From NCBI RefSeq assembly GCF_024181385.1, contig NZ_CP051305.1, positions 1,860,001 through 1,924,000 of the forward strand: DNA of 64,000 nt. The letters run 5' to 3'. Below the pieces are notes generated by a model that was not told the origin of the DNA, searched no databases, and saw only the letters and a program-made list of their open reading frames with translations. Each line of letters opens with the position of its first letter. Position 1 is the first letter of the stretch. Both the position numbers and the translations under genes were made by a program. Of the stretch, positions 45,150 to 54,742 are shown piece by piece. Origin of the DNA: Treponema sp. OMZ 798 (lineage in GTDB: Bacteria > Spirochaetota > Spirochaetia > Treponematales > Treponemataceae).

Positions 45150-46166
45150 TTATTTTTCTTGAAGGTATGAAGCCTGAATCCAGCCTTTTTTTTGCTTGTT
45201 TTGTACATAGTACCATTCTGTTTGAGAGCCGTCACTTTCAGCAATGACAACCTTCTTTACAGCAGAAAGAATGGTGTCGGCCTTTACAGATGCCAATATC
45301 CTTACATCTCCGTCTACAGTAGGAATACTTAAAAGATCAATATCTTGTTTTGCTGTAAATTTTTTGTCAACTTTTTCGGCTTCAAGCTTCTTTAAAAAAG
45401 CAGTCTCAGCATCCATCACTTGAGCAAGATTTTGTAAAATTGCTATATCATCACTATATCTGGAATTCATTTCAATAGCGTTTTGAAAAAGCTCGGCTCT
45501 GCTTGTTTCACTTTGAGTTTCCATTGCAATTTGCGCAAGAACCATAGCATCGACACTCGGCGTTTCAAGCTCAACAGTTTCCCGTTTTAAATACTTTTCC
45601 TTTACTATCCACGATGTTATCAACTCAGGACAATATGCTGCAATTTTTACGAATTTAGTGTTTAGGCTATCTTTATAAACAGCAACAATAAAATATTGAG
45701 GTATGATTTCATCTGTGACTGCCGTTAAAGAATCCGATTTGTATAGGACCGTATCTGTAGAAGAAATAAAGGCCGGCACTGTATTCGGCTCATAGCAATA
45801 GTCTTGAATCCAATATTCTTTATCTTTTAAAGAAATATGAAAGAATACACGCTTTTGTCCATCAGTTCTTTGAGCTTCTTTTTTTTCTCCGAGATATAAG
45901 GCTTTATCTCCCAATGAAGCTTCTGCCGTCCATTTCATTTTACCGTCCTCGGTCTCGGTATAAAGCCCTGCACGATGAACATAGATAACACCCTCTACTT
46001 TTAAATCTACCTCAGTTTCTTTAGAGGGTTCTTTTGATACATCATCTGTTTTTTCAGTTTTTACAGGATCGGATTTTTCACTTACATTTTCTTTTGCACA
46101 AGACACAAAAACAAATAGTGAAACACACAATAATAAAACAGCTTTTTTAATAAAATTTACTCTCAT
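45150..46166 (-). CDS. SH3-domain lipoprotein
   Basis: 338 residues. The signal peptide ends with the lipobox FVSC (Cys23), then a charged linker rich in Glu, Lys and Ser. A first SH3-like part lies around residues 60-120 (EGVIYVHRAGLYTETEDGKM, then WIQDY). The C-terminal part (FTAKQDIDLLSIPTVDGDVR to KKGWIQASYLQE) is a bacterial SH3b domain of the kind that often binds cell wall or protein. It begins 10 bases after the prolyl isomerase gene, so they are probably transcribed together and both act outside the inner membrane. Confidence 0.75.
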   Translation of the reverse strand: MRVNFIKKAVLLLCVSLFVFVSCAKENVSEKSDPVKTEKTDDVSKEPSKETEVDLKVEGVIYVHRAGLYTETEDGKMKWTAEASLGDKALYLGEKKEAQRTDGQKRVFFHISLKDKEYWIQDYCYEPNTVPAFISSTDTVLYKSDSLTAVTDEIIPQYFIVAVYKDSLNTKFVKIAAYCPELITSWIVKEKYLKRETVELETPSVDAMVLAQIAMETQSETSRAELFQNAIEMNSRYSDDIAILQNLAQVMDAETAFLKKLEAEKVDKKFTAKQDIDLLSIPTVDGDVRILASVKADTILSAVKKVVIAESDGSQTEWYYVQNKQKKGWIQASYLQEK

Positions 46167-46176
46167 AAATAACTCC

Positions 46177-47262
46177 TTATTTTATATTCAATAATTCAAG
46201 TTCAAAAACCAAATAGGCATTGGGAGGTATAACTCCGCCTGCACCGGCTTCACCATAGGCAAGATGCGGCGGAATAATGATGATCCTTTTTTCTCCAAGT
46301 TTCATCTTAGAAGCTTGAGAGTCGAAGCCCGGTATAACCTGCCCTACTCCTACGGGGAAATCTAAGGGTTTGTGCATATCTGAATCATCAAAGACTTTTC
46401 CATTTTCTAAAAGAGAGCCCTTATATTTCATTTTTAAAGTTTGTCCCTGCTTTGGGGTATCTCCCTTACCTTGTTTTATAACAAAGGAATATACCCCGTC
46501 ATCATCCGGCTTTGCAGGAGGATACTTAGTTTTAATAAGATCTTCCATTTTCTTTACAAGGGCCTCTGCTCTGCGCTTTTCACTTTCCTTAGTTGCTGCA
46601 AGATACTTGTAAAAAGCTTCTTGATCAGCTTTAAAAGATTTTGCCTCATCGCCGGTTCTTATAATTTTGATCGTTTTCATTTTATCGCCTTGTTGAACTG
46701 CATCTACAACATTTTGACCTTCAACAACCCGTCCAAAAACGGTGTGCTTACCGTCAAGCCAAGGAGTTTCAACATGGGTAATAAAAAACTGAGAACCGTT
46801 AGTACCGGGGCCTGCATTAGCCATCGATAAAACACCCGGGCCGTCATGTTTTAAACTTTCAACAATTTCATCAGGGAATCTATAACCGGGACCTCCCGAA
46901 CCTGTTCCGGTAGGATCGCCGCCCTGAATCATAAAATTTGCTATTACTCTGTGGAAAGTTAGACCGTCATAAAAGGGTTTTCCCTTTGCAGCATCAAGAG
47001 TTCCTTCTGCCAATCCTACAAAATTGCAGACCGTTAATGGAGTCTCTTTGTAAAAAAGCTTTAGAACAATCAAGCCCTTATCCGTATCTATAGCCGCATA
47101 GAGACCATCTTCTTTTAAAGCTTCTATATCCTTTAAACTACTCATATTTTTATCTCCTTTTTCTGAGTTAGAATTTGTTATTATAATAGCAGCAGCCGTT
47201 CCGGCAACTAAAATCATAAACACAATTGCTATAACCATGATCCAAAGTTTTTTCATTTTCAT
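46177..47262 (-). CDS. two-family peptidyl-prolyl isomerase (cyclophilin-FKBP fusion)
   Basis: 361 residues, likely anchored outside the inner membrane by the segment [20 protein letters not shown]. Residues about 55-200 form a cyclophilin domain ([19 protein letters not shown], then [18 protein letters not shown]). Residues about 260-361 form an FKBP domain ([54 protein letters not shown]). A helical linker joins them. Each family alone catalyses proline cis-trans isomerisation, so this is a dual folding factor, probably for exported proteins. Fusions of these two families are uncommon. It sits between an exported protein and an SH3 lipoprotein gene in one run. Confidence 0.93.
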   Translation of the reverse strand: MKMKKLWIMVIAIVFMILVAGTAAAIIITNSNSEKGDKNMSSLKDIEALKEDGLYAAIDTDKGLIVLKLFYKETPLTVCNFVGLAEGTLDAAKGKPFYDGLTFHRVIANFMIQGGDPTGTGSGGPGYRFPDEIVESLKHDGPGVLSMANAGPGTNGSQFFITHVETPWLDGKHTVFGRVVEGQNVVDAVQQGDKMKTIKIIRTGDEAKSFKADQEAFYKYLAATKESEKRRAEALVKKMEDLIKTKYPPAKPDDDGVYSFVIKQGKGDTPKQGQTLKMKYKGSLLENGKVFDDSDMHKPLDFPVGVGQVIPGFDSQASKMKLGEKRIIIIPPHLAYGEAGAGGVIPPNAYLVFELELLNIK

Positions 47263-47282
47263 TATTTCCTAAATTATCAGAA

Positions 47283-48125
47283 TTATTTTTTTTTGGTACT
47301 ATATTCAATACCTTGCTCGGCACATTTATATTCATCCATAAACCAATTATACACAGCCATTAACCTCGACGAAAAAGCTCTTTTTATCCTGCCGCCTATA
47401 AAGGGTATTGTAGGAAATTTTGCGGTACTTAAACAATGTATTAGAATATAATCGTCAAGATCATATACAGCCAAAGACAAGGCCATTGCATCAGGCTGAA
47501 GGGCTATAAGACGCACATCGGGATGAGTGATCTTCTGGGTATTTACACATATCATACCGAAACCCTTATCTTGTTTTAAATATCGGTATTTATAAATAAA
47601 ATCTCCAAAGGTTGCATCGATTTGACGGGCAAAAATTTGCAAACCGTCAAATTCCTCATTTAAAGGATCGTCTATACGTTCATAAACAACACCGCTCGAA
47701 GTTTTTACTTCTTTTACTGCATGGGAAGTCAAATAAAGGGGCCTCATCTCCTGCATACTGTTTGAAAAGTATTCAATACCTTCAAGTCCCGAAATATGAC
47801 GCAATATTTTGGACACATCAGGCTTATTTGGACCTTCTTTTTTATACAAAGATATAAATTCGCCCAAAAAAGCGGGTTTATTTTTCGACAATAAAGGCGA
47901 CATTTTTTCCGAAAGAGCTGAAACAGGCTGCATTTCGGGTTTCATATTTGAAGCTCCATATTTGAGCTTAATTATTTCTTTTTTTTGAATAAGCTCGGAA
48001 GCTATCTTTGGATCAAGGATATCTGAGAGTCTTTTTTCAATACTACGTGTATCTACATCATTGTTTGAAAAAATCGGAAACAGGCAGACTGCAAAAAAAA
48101 TGAACAGCGTTTTAATTTTTTTCAT
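47283..48125 (-). CDS. exported protein of unknown function
   Basis: 280 residues with a signal peptide (MKKIKTLFIFFAVCLFPIFS) and a soluble body of about 260 residues. Visible stretches such as MQEMRPLYLTSHAVKEVKTS and RYLKQDKGFGMICVNTQKIT do not match a family I can name. The end is basic (CAEQGIEYSTKKK). It is in line with the jag gene (57-base gap) and the isomerase gene (20-base gap), so it is likely co-transcribed and may be a substrate or partner of the isomerase. Confidence 0.6.
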   Translation of the reverse strand: MKKIKTLFIFFAVCLFPIFSNNDVDTRSIEKRLSDILDPKIASELIQKKEIIKLKYGASNMKPEMQPVSALSEKMSPLLSKNKPAFLGEFISLYKKEGPNKPDVSKILRHISGLEGIEYFSNSMQEMRPLYLTSHAVKEVKTSSGVVYERIDDPLNEEFDGLQIFARQIDATFGDFIYKYRYLKQDKGFGMICVNTQKITHPDVRLIALQPDAMALSLAVYDLDDYILIHCLSTAKFPTIPFIGGRIKRAFSSRLMAVYNWFMDEYKCAEQGIEYSTKKK

Positions 48126-48182
48126 AAAAATCTCCTAAAATTCATGATTACCTCTACGAGGCATTGAGCCCACCTGCTATAC

Positions 48183-48893
48183 TTATATACCTTTGTAGAA
48201 CACGCGAACCTGTTTATATAAACCACTTCCCTCGCTTTTGGTTTCAATATCATTTACGGCATTTAGGGTTGTGTGTATAATTCTGCGTTCATAAGGGTTA
48301 AGAGGTTCCAAAAGCTGAGATTTCTTTGTCATGCGCACCTTATCGGCAACATCATAGGCCATACGGATAAGAAGCTCTTCCCTCCTCATTCTATAGCTTT
48401 CACAATCTACCGATACGCGTGCACCTGCATGACCGATAACTCCGGCATATACATTTGCCAATAGCTGTATAGAGTCAAGATTTTTACCCTTCTTACCTAT
48501 AAGCATGGCGGCATCTTTAGAGTTAATCCTATAAGCAAAATGCTTTTTGTCGCAAGCAATTAATGAAACGGAAGAATCATAACCTATCTTTTCAACAAGG
48601 GTCTGAATAAAGAGTCTTGTTTTTTCGGCTCCTTCAGAAATATCTTCGGCAGTTCTTAAATCATTATCTTCTTCAAGTTTTTGATCATCTTCAGACTGTT
48701 CGGAATTATTTCTCATGTTAGCCCGTAAAGACTCATCAACATGTACCCGTATCTTTGCATGGCCTTTCTTAAACAAAGAATTTTTTTGAATTTCCAAAAT
48801 TTCAACATCAAACTGATCTTTTTCGAGACCGAGCTTGGCTACCGCAATATCGATAGCTTCACGCTCTGTCTTTCCTTCAAATTCATATATCAT
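48183..48893 (-). CDS. khpB: RNA-binding protein Jag/KhpB
   Basis: 236 residues in the usual three parts. The Jag N-terminal domain is YEFEGKTEREAIDIAVAKLG. A KH domain has the GxxG loop in AAMLIGKKGKNLDSIQLLAN. An R3H domain covers RREELLIRMAYDVADKVRM to YERRIIHTTLNAVNDI. A short acidic linker (residues about 78-100) connects the first two. KhpB binds RNA and influences cell division and envelope growth in other bacteria. Its place just after yidC is the classical arrangement. Confidence 0.93.
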   Translation of the reverse strand: MIYEFEGKTEREAIDIAVAKLGLEKDQFDVEILEIQKNSLFKKGHAKIRVHVDESLRANMRNNSEQSEDDQKLEEDNDLRTAEDISEGAEKTRLFIQTLVEKIGYDSSVSLIACDKKHFAYRINSKDAAMLIGKKGKNLDSIQLLANVYAGVIGHAGARVSVDCESYRMRREELLIRMAYDVADKVRMTKKSQLLEPLNPYERRIIHTTLNAVNDIETKSEGSGLYKQVRVFYKGI

Positions 48894-48917
48894 ATCTATC
48901 TCCTAGTATCAAAATAA

Positions 48918-50672
48918 TTATTCTTTGTGCTTCATGGACTTATTTATTATAAGCTGCTGTAAAAGCATCAAAATATTGGAAAAAGTCCAGAACAATAAGA
49001 GTCCCGAAGGTGCATTATAAAAAAGGAAGAAAAAGAAAATCGGCATAAAATAAAGCATTATCTTCATAGAAGGATTTTGCTGAGACTGTCCCGGTGTTTG
49101 TGTCAACTTACCGTGCAGAAGTTGAGACCCTGTGTAAATGATGGGCAGCAATCTCAAATCCGTCCAATTTAAAAACGGAATAGTAAAGCCGAATTTCAAA
49201 ATACTGTCTCCTAAAGAGAGATCCGGTATCCAGCCGGGAATAAAGCTGGCTCCTCGGAATTCAAAATAGTTATTGAATAATCCGAACATTGCAAACAAGA
49301 AGGGAAGCTGAATAAGAAGAGGAAGACAGCCGGATGCCGGATTATAACCTGCTTCTTTATAGAACTTGACCATCTCTGCGTTGAGCTTTTGCGGATTATT
49401 CTTATACTTCTGCTGCAGCTCATTAATCTGAGGCTGAAGCTCCTGCATACGTTTTGTTGCTTGTGAACTTTTTTTGGTCAGCGGGAAAAAGATAATGCGC
49501 ATAAAAAGAGTAAGCAAAAGGAGGGCAACACCCCAGTTAGGAATAATTTTATAAAAAATTTCCATAATGAATTTTAAAACTCTTTCCAAGGGAGCTAAAA
49601 AACCGGTTGAAGCGGCAAGCCCGTCTATTCTTAAATTTTCATAACCGTAATTATTTGCGGCCGGAGAATTATAAGAATTTAATATCTTTTCGGAACTCGG
49701 ACCTATATAAACCCTGTATTGATCATAGGCTGCATTCCCCACAATCGGCTGCCTTGAAATAAAAAACTGCGAATTGTGAAGCTTTGCACCGTCTTGTTTT
49801 ATACCTGAAAAGAACATTTTTTGAATCGGATCTTTAGGGATAACTATAAAGGAAAAGTACTTACCTGAAACGCTTACCCATGAAGCCAAATCGTTTACAG
49901 CCTTTGTTTTCCCATCGGTAATGCCTCTATCTTCTCTTTTCTTTTCATTTGCAAAATAAGAAAGAGCCCTGTATTCATACTTATCGTTTACCTTATCCCA
50001 TTCAGGACCTATCTGGGGAGCGCTCCTCAAAGTATAGGCGCTGTCACCAAAGGCCAAACCTCTCATTCCGTCTTTTCCGTCGATAGTTACCTCCAGGGTG
50101 AACATATAATCGCCGGGAATAAAGGTGTAGCGTTTTGCAAGCGTAAACACGGATTCCGAGCCGTCTGCATTTTTTATCTTTATATCTCTATAAAAGCCGA
50201 TCTGCTTTCTTCCGTCTTCAAGCTTGTCTTCTTTTACATTAAAAAGAAGATCCACAGCCTGAGCCTCAGGCCCGCCAAAGGCAAGAGAAAGAGCTCTATT
50301 TTTTTCGGTAACATTATCTATCATTTCGACACGCTCGTCGCTTCCGGCTGAAGCATGTTCTTTCAATTTATAAGAAATAATGTCGCCGCCCTTGTTTGTA
50401 AAAACAGCTCTGATAATATCGGTTTCGACTACATAGGTTTCCTCTCTGGAAGGAAAAACGGAATCTGCAGCAGCTTCAATCATCAAACTTGAAATTTGAT
50501 TTGAAGATGATTGAAAGGTATTTTCAGGTGAAGCAGCATTTTGCCCCTGATCCTTTGCAACAGGTTTTTGGGGAACATTATACTCGGCGGGGAAATATTT
50601 TTGCTGAATATACATCCAGCCTCCAAGAACAAGCATTGATAGCACAACAGCCAATACGGTATTTTTTTTCAA
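48918..50672 (-). CDS. yidC: membrane protein insertase YidC
   Basis: 584 residues. It has an N-terminal anchor (VLAVVLSMLVLGGWMYI) and a large periplasmic beta domain (about residues 60-350) of the Gram-negative type. The conserved insertase core starts at IIPNWGVALLLLTLFMRIIF, followed by KMQELQPQINELQQKYKNNP (slightly shortened here), PLLIQLPFLFAMFGLFNNYF and a last pair of helices near FMPIFFFFLFYNAPSGLLL. It inserts and folds inner-membrane proteins alone or with SecYEG. It lies in the rpmH-rnpA-yidD-yidC-jag run. Confidence 0.96.
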   Translation of the reverse strand: MKKNTVLAVVLSMLVLGGWMYIQQKYFPAEYNVPQKPVAKDQGQNAASPENTFQSSSNQISSLMIEAAADSVFPSREETYVVETDIIRAVFTNKGGDIISYKLKEHASAGSDERVEMIDNVTEKNRALSLAFGGPEAQAVDLLFNVKEDKLEDGRKQIGFYRDIKIKNADGSESVFTLAKRYTFIPGDYMFTLEVTIDGKDGMRGLAFGDSAYTLRSAPQIGPEWDKVNDKYEYRALSYFANEKKREDRGITDGKTKAVNDLASWVSVSGKYFSFIVIPKDPIQKMFFSGIKQDGAKLHNSQFFISRQPIVGNAAYDQYRVYIGPSSEKILNSYNSPAANNYGYENLRIDGLAASTGFLAPLERVLKFIMEIFYKIIPNWGVALLLLTLFMRIIFFPLTKKSSQATKRMQELQPQINELQQKYKNNPQKLNAEMVKFYKEAGYNPASGCLPLLIQLPFLFAMFGLFNNYFEFRGASFIPGWIPDLSLGDSILKFGFTIPFLNWTDLRLLPIIYTGSQLLHGKLTQTPGQSQQNPSMKIMLYFMPIFFFFLFYNAPSGLLLFWTFSNILMLLQQLIINKSMKHKE

Positions 50673-50711
50673 TTCTAACTCCTAAATTTTAACCCTACAG
50701 GTTAATCATCA

Positions 50712-50933
50712 TTATGGAACAGGGTCGTACCCTCCCTTAAAAAAAGGATTACACCTCAAAATCCTAAGTAAAGCCATACCGGTACCTTTAAACGGGCCGT
50801 ATTTTTTTATACTTTCGATGGCATACTGAGAACAGGTAGGTTCATACCTGCATGCAGGCGGAAAATGAGGAGAAATAGCCTTTTGATAAAAGATTATACA
50901 AGCACACAAAAAACTTACTAAAAGTTTTCTCAT
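50712..50933 (-). CDS. yidD: membrane protein insertion factor YidD
   Basis: A 73-residue protein that helps YidC-dependent membrane insertion. The family signature is complete: [32 protein letters not shown] and [14 protein letters not shown], with the three conserved cysteines. A short amphipathic N-terminus binds the membrane. It overlaps rnpA by 4 bases (ATGA), so the two are translated in a coupled way. Confidence 0.95.
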   Translation of the reverse strand: MRKLLVSFLCACIIFYQKAISPHFPPACRYEPTCSQYAIESIKKYGPFKGTGMALLRILRCNPFFKGGYDPVP

Positions 50934-51286
50934 AAAGCCTCATCATTATACATTTTTGCTTCTGAAAAGAGGGTGGTAAGTTGTTCTAAACGGAGAGAGT
51001 AAGAGTCCTTCTCTGAAAAAACCAGCAGGATAAAATCGTTTCCCGTTTTTAACCTATGTTTTATATGCCTATAGGCCTCTTTTGATATTCTCCGAGACCT
51101 GTTCCGCATCACTGCGGAACCGAAACCTCGTCGAAAAGTACATAAAAATCGATTGTACTCCAATCCATTAGGCAGAATGAACAAACTCACTCCTTTTAAG
51201 CTCAGTTTAAGGCCTTTTTGAAATACAGCCTTAATACGTGATCGATCTTTTAACCGTTCTTCTCCGGAAAATGTAAAATTACTCAC
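50930..51286 (-). CDS. rnpA: ribonuclease P protein component
   Basis: 118 residues. It binds the RNase P RNA and helps process tRNA 5' ends. The signature [20 protein letters not shown] is present, with basic residues and the expected [20 protein letters not shown] opening. The start codon is GTG at 51284-51286, 13 bases after the rpmH stop. The C-terminus overlaps yidD. Confidence 0.94.
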   Translation of the reverse strand: MSNFTFSGEERLKDRSRIKAVFQKGLKLSLKGVSLFILPNGLEYNRFLCTFRRGFGSAVMRNRSRRISKEAYRHIKHRLKTGNDFILLVFSEKDSYSLRLEQLTTLFSEAKMYNDEAL

Positions 51287-51299
51287 TTAAGAGAGAAAA

Positions 51300-51455
51300 T
51301 TAGAACGGTTTTTTTTCGTCGGAAGCTGAAAGCTTGCGTCTGCCCTTTGCTCTGCGGCGGCTTAAGATAGCACGTCCGCCCTTTGTTTTCATAAGTGCAC
51401 GGAATCCGAAGCGTCGAACCCGTTTTGTTTTACTTGGTTGATATGTCCGTTTCAT
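51300..51455 (-). CDS. rpmH: 50S ribosomal protein L34
   Basis: 51 residues, strongly basic: [20 protein letters not shown], then [19 protein letters not shown]. The MKRTYQPS start and the FR-x-RM-x-TKxGR-x-x-LxxRRAKGR pattern define L34. It heads the run with rnpA, yidD, yidC and khpB. dnaA, the usual neighbour upstream, is absent here. Confidence 0.96.
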   Translation of the reverse strand: MKRTYQPSKTKRVRRFGFRALMKTKGGRAILSRRRAKGRRKLSASDEKKPF

Positions 51456-51613
51456 AAACTAGACTCCTTATATTGTAGAATGGGGTTTCCATTCAAAGAT
51501 TTCAATACAATCCCGTTAAGGATAATACACATTAAAGATTGAGGATTATATCAATTAAGGGGATAAAAGTCAAGAGTGCTGAATATTCTTAATATTTTAA
51601 AATATCGTAGTAT

Positions 51614-51640
51614 TGACTTTTTCGGGGGGGGGGTATAATG
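51614..51640 (+). promoter_or_regulatory. promoter with G10 tract in the spacer (probable phase-variable)
   Basis: The -35 box TTGACT (51614-51619) and -10 box TATAAT (51635-51640) are near consensus. The 15-bp spacer between them ends in ten consecutive G (51625-51634). Slipped-strand change of one or two G would bring the spacer to 16-17 bp and should change promoter strength. The downstream gene is the lipoprotein at 51750. Confidence 0.8.
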
Positions 51641-51749
51641 GAAGAGAGTTTTCATATTTTGCAATAAGGCTGTTTTCTAAACGGATTTATGTAAAAGTGT
51701 GAAAGCTCATAAAATCATAATCCTGCAGAATGCAGAGCAAGGAGTTTTT

Positions 51750-53453
51750 ATGAAACATAAGAATTTTGTTTCAATGGCCGCACTTTTAATTTTAGTTTTA
51801 AGTGCCGTATTTTTGGTTACAGCTTGTCCTACTGGAACAGGACCCTCAAGCGGCAGCAATTCGGGAGGAACGCTAACCCCGCCAGCCGTCAGTGCAGAGG
51901 AAACCGAGTTGACAGCACTTTTAGGAAAAATAAGTTTAGATAAAACTATTATTACCGCTGCCTCTGAAAGTATTACAATTTCCAATTTACCCTCAGTACC
52001 CGAGGTAAGGGCTGACATAGCTTCAAATAACATCGAACTTATCGAATATGAAGCACCTAATCAGTTGAAGGTCAAAGCATTACCTACGGAAACCGCAGAT
52101 GTAAAAATTACTATTACCCTAACAAAAAACGGTATTTCAAAATCAAGGGATTTTACCGTAAAAGTATTTAAAAGCGGAGATACCCCCACAGAAGATGACT
52201 ATTTCAATACCTTAACTATTCCCACAACGGTAAGCGACGATTTTGATCTACCTAAAGAATTAAAAAATACAGAGAGCACAGCAATTACTTGGTCAACTGA
52301 AAATGAAAATATCATAAAAATTGAAAACTCAGGAACAAATCCAAAGGCCCTAATTGCGTTTGATATTGTAGAACGTAAAGTTAAACTTAAAGCAACAGTA
52401 AACGGAAAATCAAAAAAATTTGAAGTTACAGTTTTACCTGTTGTAAAGATTGAAATTAACAATGGTCCGAACGATAAAAAAGTTTATGAGTTTACACAAA
52501 ACGGTATAACTATAAAAGAATTTCAGGATGATAAGCTTTTAAGAGGTAATCTGTACTCATACACATTAGATGACACAAATAAACAAATTACCGTAAGACT
52601 GACATCTGCTTTTTCACCTGAAGGCACATGGATTACCATTGAAGAATACTATAGTCTTATGACAGACATGAATATTACTGCTCTAAAAAATCAGTTGGAA
52701 GGCATTGATGCTCTTTTGAGTAAACCCACTATAAGTATCGCGGAGACAAAAGAAGTTCTTAAAAACTTTTCTCATGAAGATATGTCAGGATACACTGATG
52801 AAGAATTTTTTAACGAATTCCTAAAAGACGCCCTTGATATGGAATATAATGAATTTACAGCTCTTTCCCCTCAAGAACAAACAGAGAAAATAAAAGCCGT
52901 ACTTATAGAAGAAAAAAAAGAAATAGCTATGAGTGTAGGATTACCTGAAAATGCATCAACGGAGGATATATTAGCTGAATTTAAAAAACAATTTCAACAA
53001 CAAGCCGCTCAACAGATAAAAGAAGCCAAAGAACCTCACACCTATTCTTACTCTATAAGAAAAGACTCGGAAGGCAAGCTCTACTTTGGAACAACCGAAG
53101 TTTACAATCCTTCAAAAGCTTGGTATGAAAATAGAGGGCATTGGGATTATCATCCGGCATCTTCTGAAACCTCTTGGATTTCCGATATGTATGCAAGGAA
53201 ATTACCTAATGGAATAATCAAAAGCGATTTATCAATACAAGAAGATCAAGGAGGGCACTATAATCACAAGCACTACAGAGGCACAATCACAGGAAGCGGT
53301 CCAGACTATACCTTCAACGGCAGCCGAGAAGATAATCCCGGAGAACAAATAACTGCAACAATTACCGATAACAAAAATGGTACTATAAGAGTAAAAGTTA
53401 CCTCAGGAGGAACAGCTGAGTCAACATTAACTTTTAGAGGACATTCCTTATAA
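51750..53453 (+). CDS. large surface lipoprotein with bacterial Ig-like domains, probably phase-variable
   Basis: 567 residues from the ATG at 51750, chosen because AAGGAG lies before it; an upstream in-frame ATG at 51699 has none. The signal peptide ends with the lipobox LVTAC (Cys26), followed by a Ser/Gly-rich linker (TGTGPSSGSNSGG). Residues about 55-135 and 145-232 are two strand-rich segments of the atrophied bacterial Ig type (SDDFDLPKELKNTESTAITW, KVKLKATVNGKSKKFEVTVL). The middle is helical and acidic, the end a beta-rich HYNHKHYRGTITGSG region. Likely surface-exposed. Its promoter has a G10 tract. Confidence 0.8.
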   Translation: MKHKNFVSMAALLILVLSAVFLVTACPTGTGPSSGSNSGGTLTPPAVSAEETELTALLGKISLDKTIITAASESITISNLPSVPEVRADIASNNIELIEYEAPNQLKVKALPTETADVKITITLTKNGISKSRDFTVKVFKSGDTPTEDDYFNTLTIPTTVSDDFDLPKELKNTESTAITWSTENENIIKIENSGTNPKALIAFDIVERKVKLKATVNGKSKKFEVTVLPVVKIEINNGPNDKKVYEFTQNGITIKEFQDDKLLRGNLYSYTLDDTNKQITVRLTSAFSPEGTWITIEEYYSLMTDMNITALKNQLEGIDALLSKPTISIAETKEVLKNFSHEDMSGYTDEEFFNEFLKDALDMEYNEFTALSPQEQTEKIKAVLIEEKKEIAMSVGLPENASTEDILAEFKKQFQQQAAQQIKEAKEPHTYSYSIRKDSEGKLYFGTTEVYNPSKAWYENRGHWDYHPASSETSWISDMYARKLPNGIIKSDLSIQEDQGGHYNHKHYRGTITGSGPDYTFNGSREDNPGEQITATITDNKNGTIRVKVTSGGTAESTLTFRGHSL

Positions 53454-53492
53454 TGTTTTATAGTTAAATATTATCTATAAATTAAAAAAATT

Positions 53493-53532
53493 AAAGCCTG
53501 CTTTTAAGTTTTTCTTAAAAGCAGGCTTTTTA
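53493..53532 (+). terminator. rho-independent terminator
   Basis: A perfect 16-bp stem AAAGCCTGCTTTTAAG / CTTAAAAGCAGGCTTT with a 5-base loop and a T-run, 40 bases after the lipoprotein gene. Confidence 0.9.
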
Positions 53533-53617
53533 ACATCTAGTACATAAAATAAAAATATGATAAAATTAAAAATAGATTTTTTGGCAGGAATACATACTGC
53601 AAAAAAAAGGAGATAGT

Positions 53618-54727
53618 ATGACTAAAAGAAAAATTTTGGTTACCGGTTCACTCGGACAGATCGGAAGTGAATTGGTTATGTTTTTAAGAAAAGAGTACGG
53701 AAACGACAATGTTATAGCTTCCGATATCGAAAAAAAAGATGTACCCAAGGTTATCGGAAGCGGTCCCTTTGAAAAGCTCGATGTCCTTGACGGCAAAAAA
53801 ACTCTTGAGGTTTGCAAAAAATATAAGGTCAACACGATAATCCACCTTGCGGCCCTTCTTTCAGCCGTAGCAGAAAAAAATCCCCAATTAGCCTATCAAA
53901 TTAACCTTACAGGTTTACACAATATGTTGGAACTCGCAAGAGAACAAAAATATTCTCTTTTTGTACCAAGCTCAATAGCAGCCTTCGGCCCCTCAACCCC
54001 TGCCGATAAAACTCCGCAGGATACGATTCAAAGGCCGACCTCAATGTACGGCGTTACAAAGGTTGCGGGAGAACTTTTGTGCGATTATTACCACCAAAAA
54101 TTCGGCGTAGATACAAGGGGCGTACGCTTCCCCGGCCTTATTTCCTATGAGGCCCTCCCCGGCGGAGGAACCACCGACTATGCAGTTCATATCTATTATG
54201 AGGCCTTAAAGAATGGAGCCTATACATCCTTTATCAAAAAGGGAACCCTCATGGACATGATGTACATGCCCGATGCCCTAAACGCCATCTTTAAACTTCT
54301 TGAAGCCGATCCTAAAAAATTAAAGCACAGAAATGCCTTTAATATCACGGCTATGAGCTTTGCTCCCGAAACAATCGCTGCCGAAATCAAAAAGCATATT
54401 CCCAAATTTAAGATGAGCTATGAGGTAGACCCTGTTCGTCAGGCTATAGCAAATTCTTGGCCTAACTCCCTCGATGATTCTTGCGCCAAAAAAGAATGGG
54501 GATGGAAGCCCAAGTACAACCTTGAAAGCATGACAAAGGATATGCTCGAAAAATTGAGCGAAAAACTCGGCATTGAGCTCCCCAATGCAAAACCTTCTGC
54601 AATAAAGGTAAGCAGCGCTAAGGCTCCTGCCGCTAAAAAGCCTGCCAAACCTGCAGAAAAGACTTCTAAAACAGCCGCTAAAAAGCCGGCAGCCAAAACC
54701 GCCAAAACAACTGCAAAAAAGAAGTAA
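53618..54727 (+). CDS. SDR-family NAD-dependent epimerase/threonine 3-dehydrogenase-like enzyme with Ala/Lys-rich tail
   Basis: 369 residues. The NAD-binding motif is ILVTGSLGQIGSEL near the start. The active-site tyrosine and lysine are in SMYGVTKVAGELL. VRFPGLISYEALPGGGTTDY is the substrate loop typical of the short-chain threonine dehydrogenases, which turn threonine into 2-amino-3-ketobutyrate. A related nucleotide-sugar epimerase role cannot be excluded. The enzyme part ends near residue 330. It is followed by a tail of about 40 residues made nearly only of Ala, Lys, Pro and Thr, like histone H1 or some nucleoid proteins. A radical SAM gene follows after 15 bases. Confidence 0.85.
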   Translation: MTKRKILVTGSLGQIGSELVMFLRKEYGNDNVIASDIEKKDVPKVIGSGPFEKLDVLDGKKTLEVCKKYKVNTIIHLAALLSAVAEKNPQLAYQINLTGLHNMLELAREQKYSLFVPSSIAAFGPSTPADKTPQDTIQRPTSMYGVTKVAGELLCDYYHQKFGVDTRGVRFPGLISYEALPGGGTTDYAVHIYYEALKNGAYTSFIKKGTLMDMMYMPDALNAIFKLLEADPKKLKHRNAFNITAMSFAPETIAAEIKKHIPKFKMSYEVDPVRQAIANSWPNSLDDSCAKKEWGWKPKYNLESMTKDMLEKLSEKLGIELPNAKPSAIKVSSAKAPAAKKPAKPAEKTSKTAAKKPAAKTAKTTAKKK

Positions 54728-54742
54728 GTTTTTAAGAGGGCT

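Noticed and set aside
51456..51613. Chromosome origin next to rpmH
   Set aside because: The rpmH-rnpA-yidC order is often near oriC, but dnaA is absent and I see no cluster of DnaA boxes (TTATCCACA-like) here.
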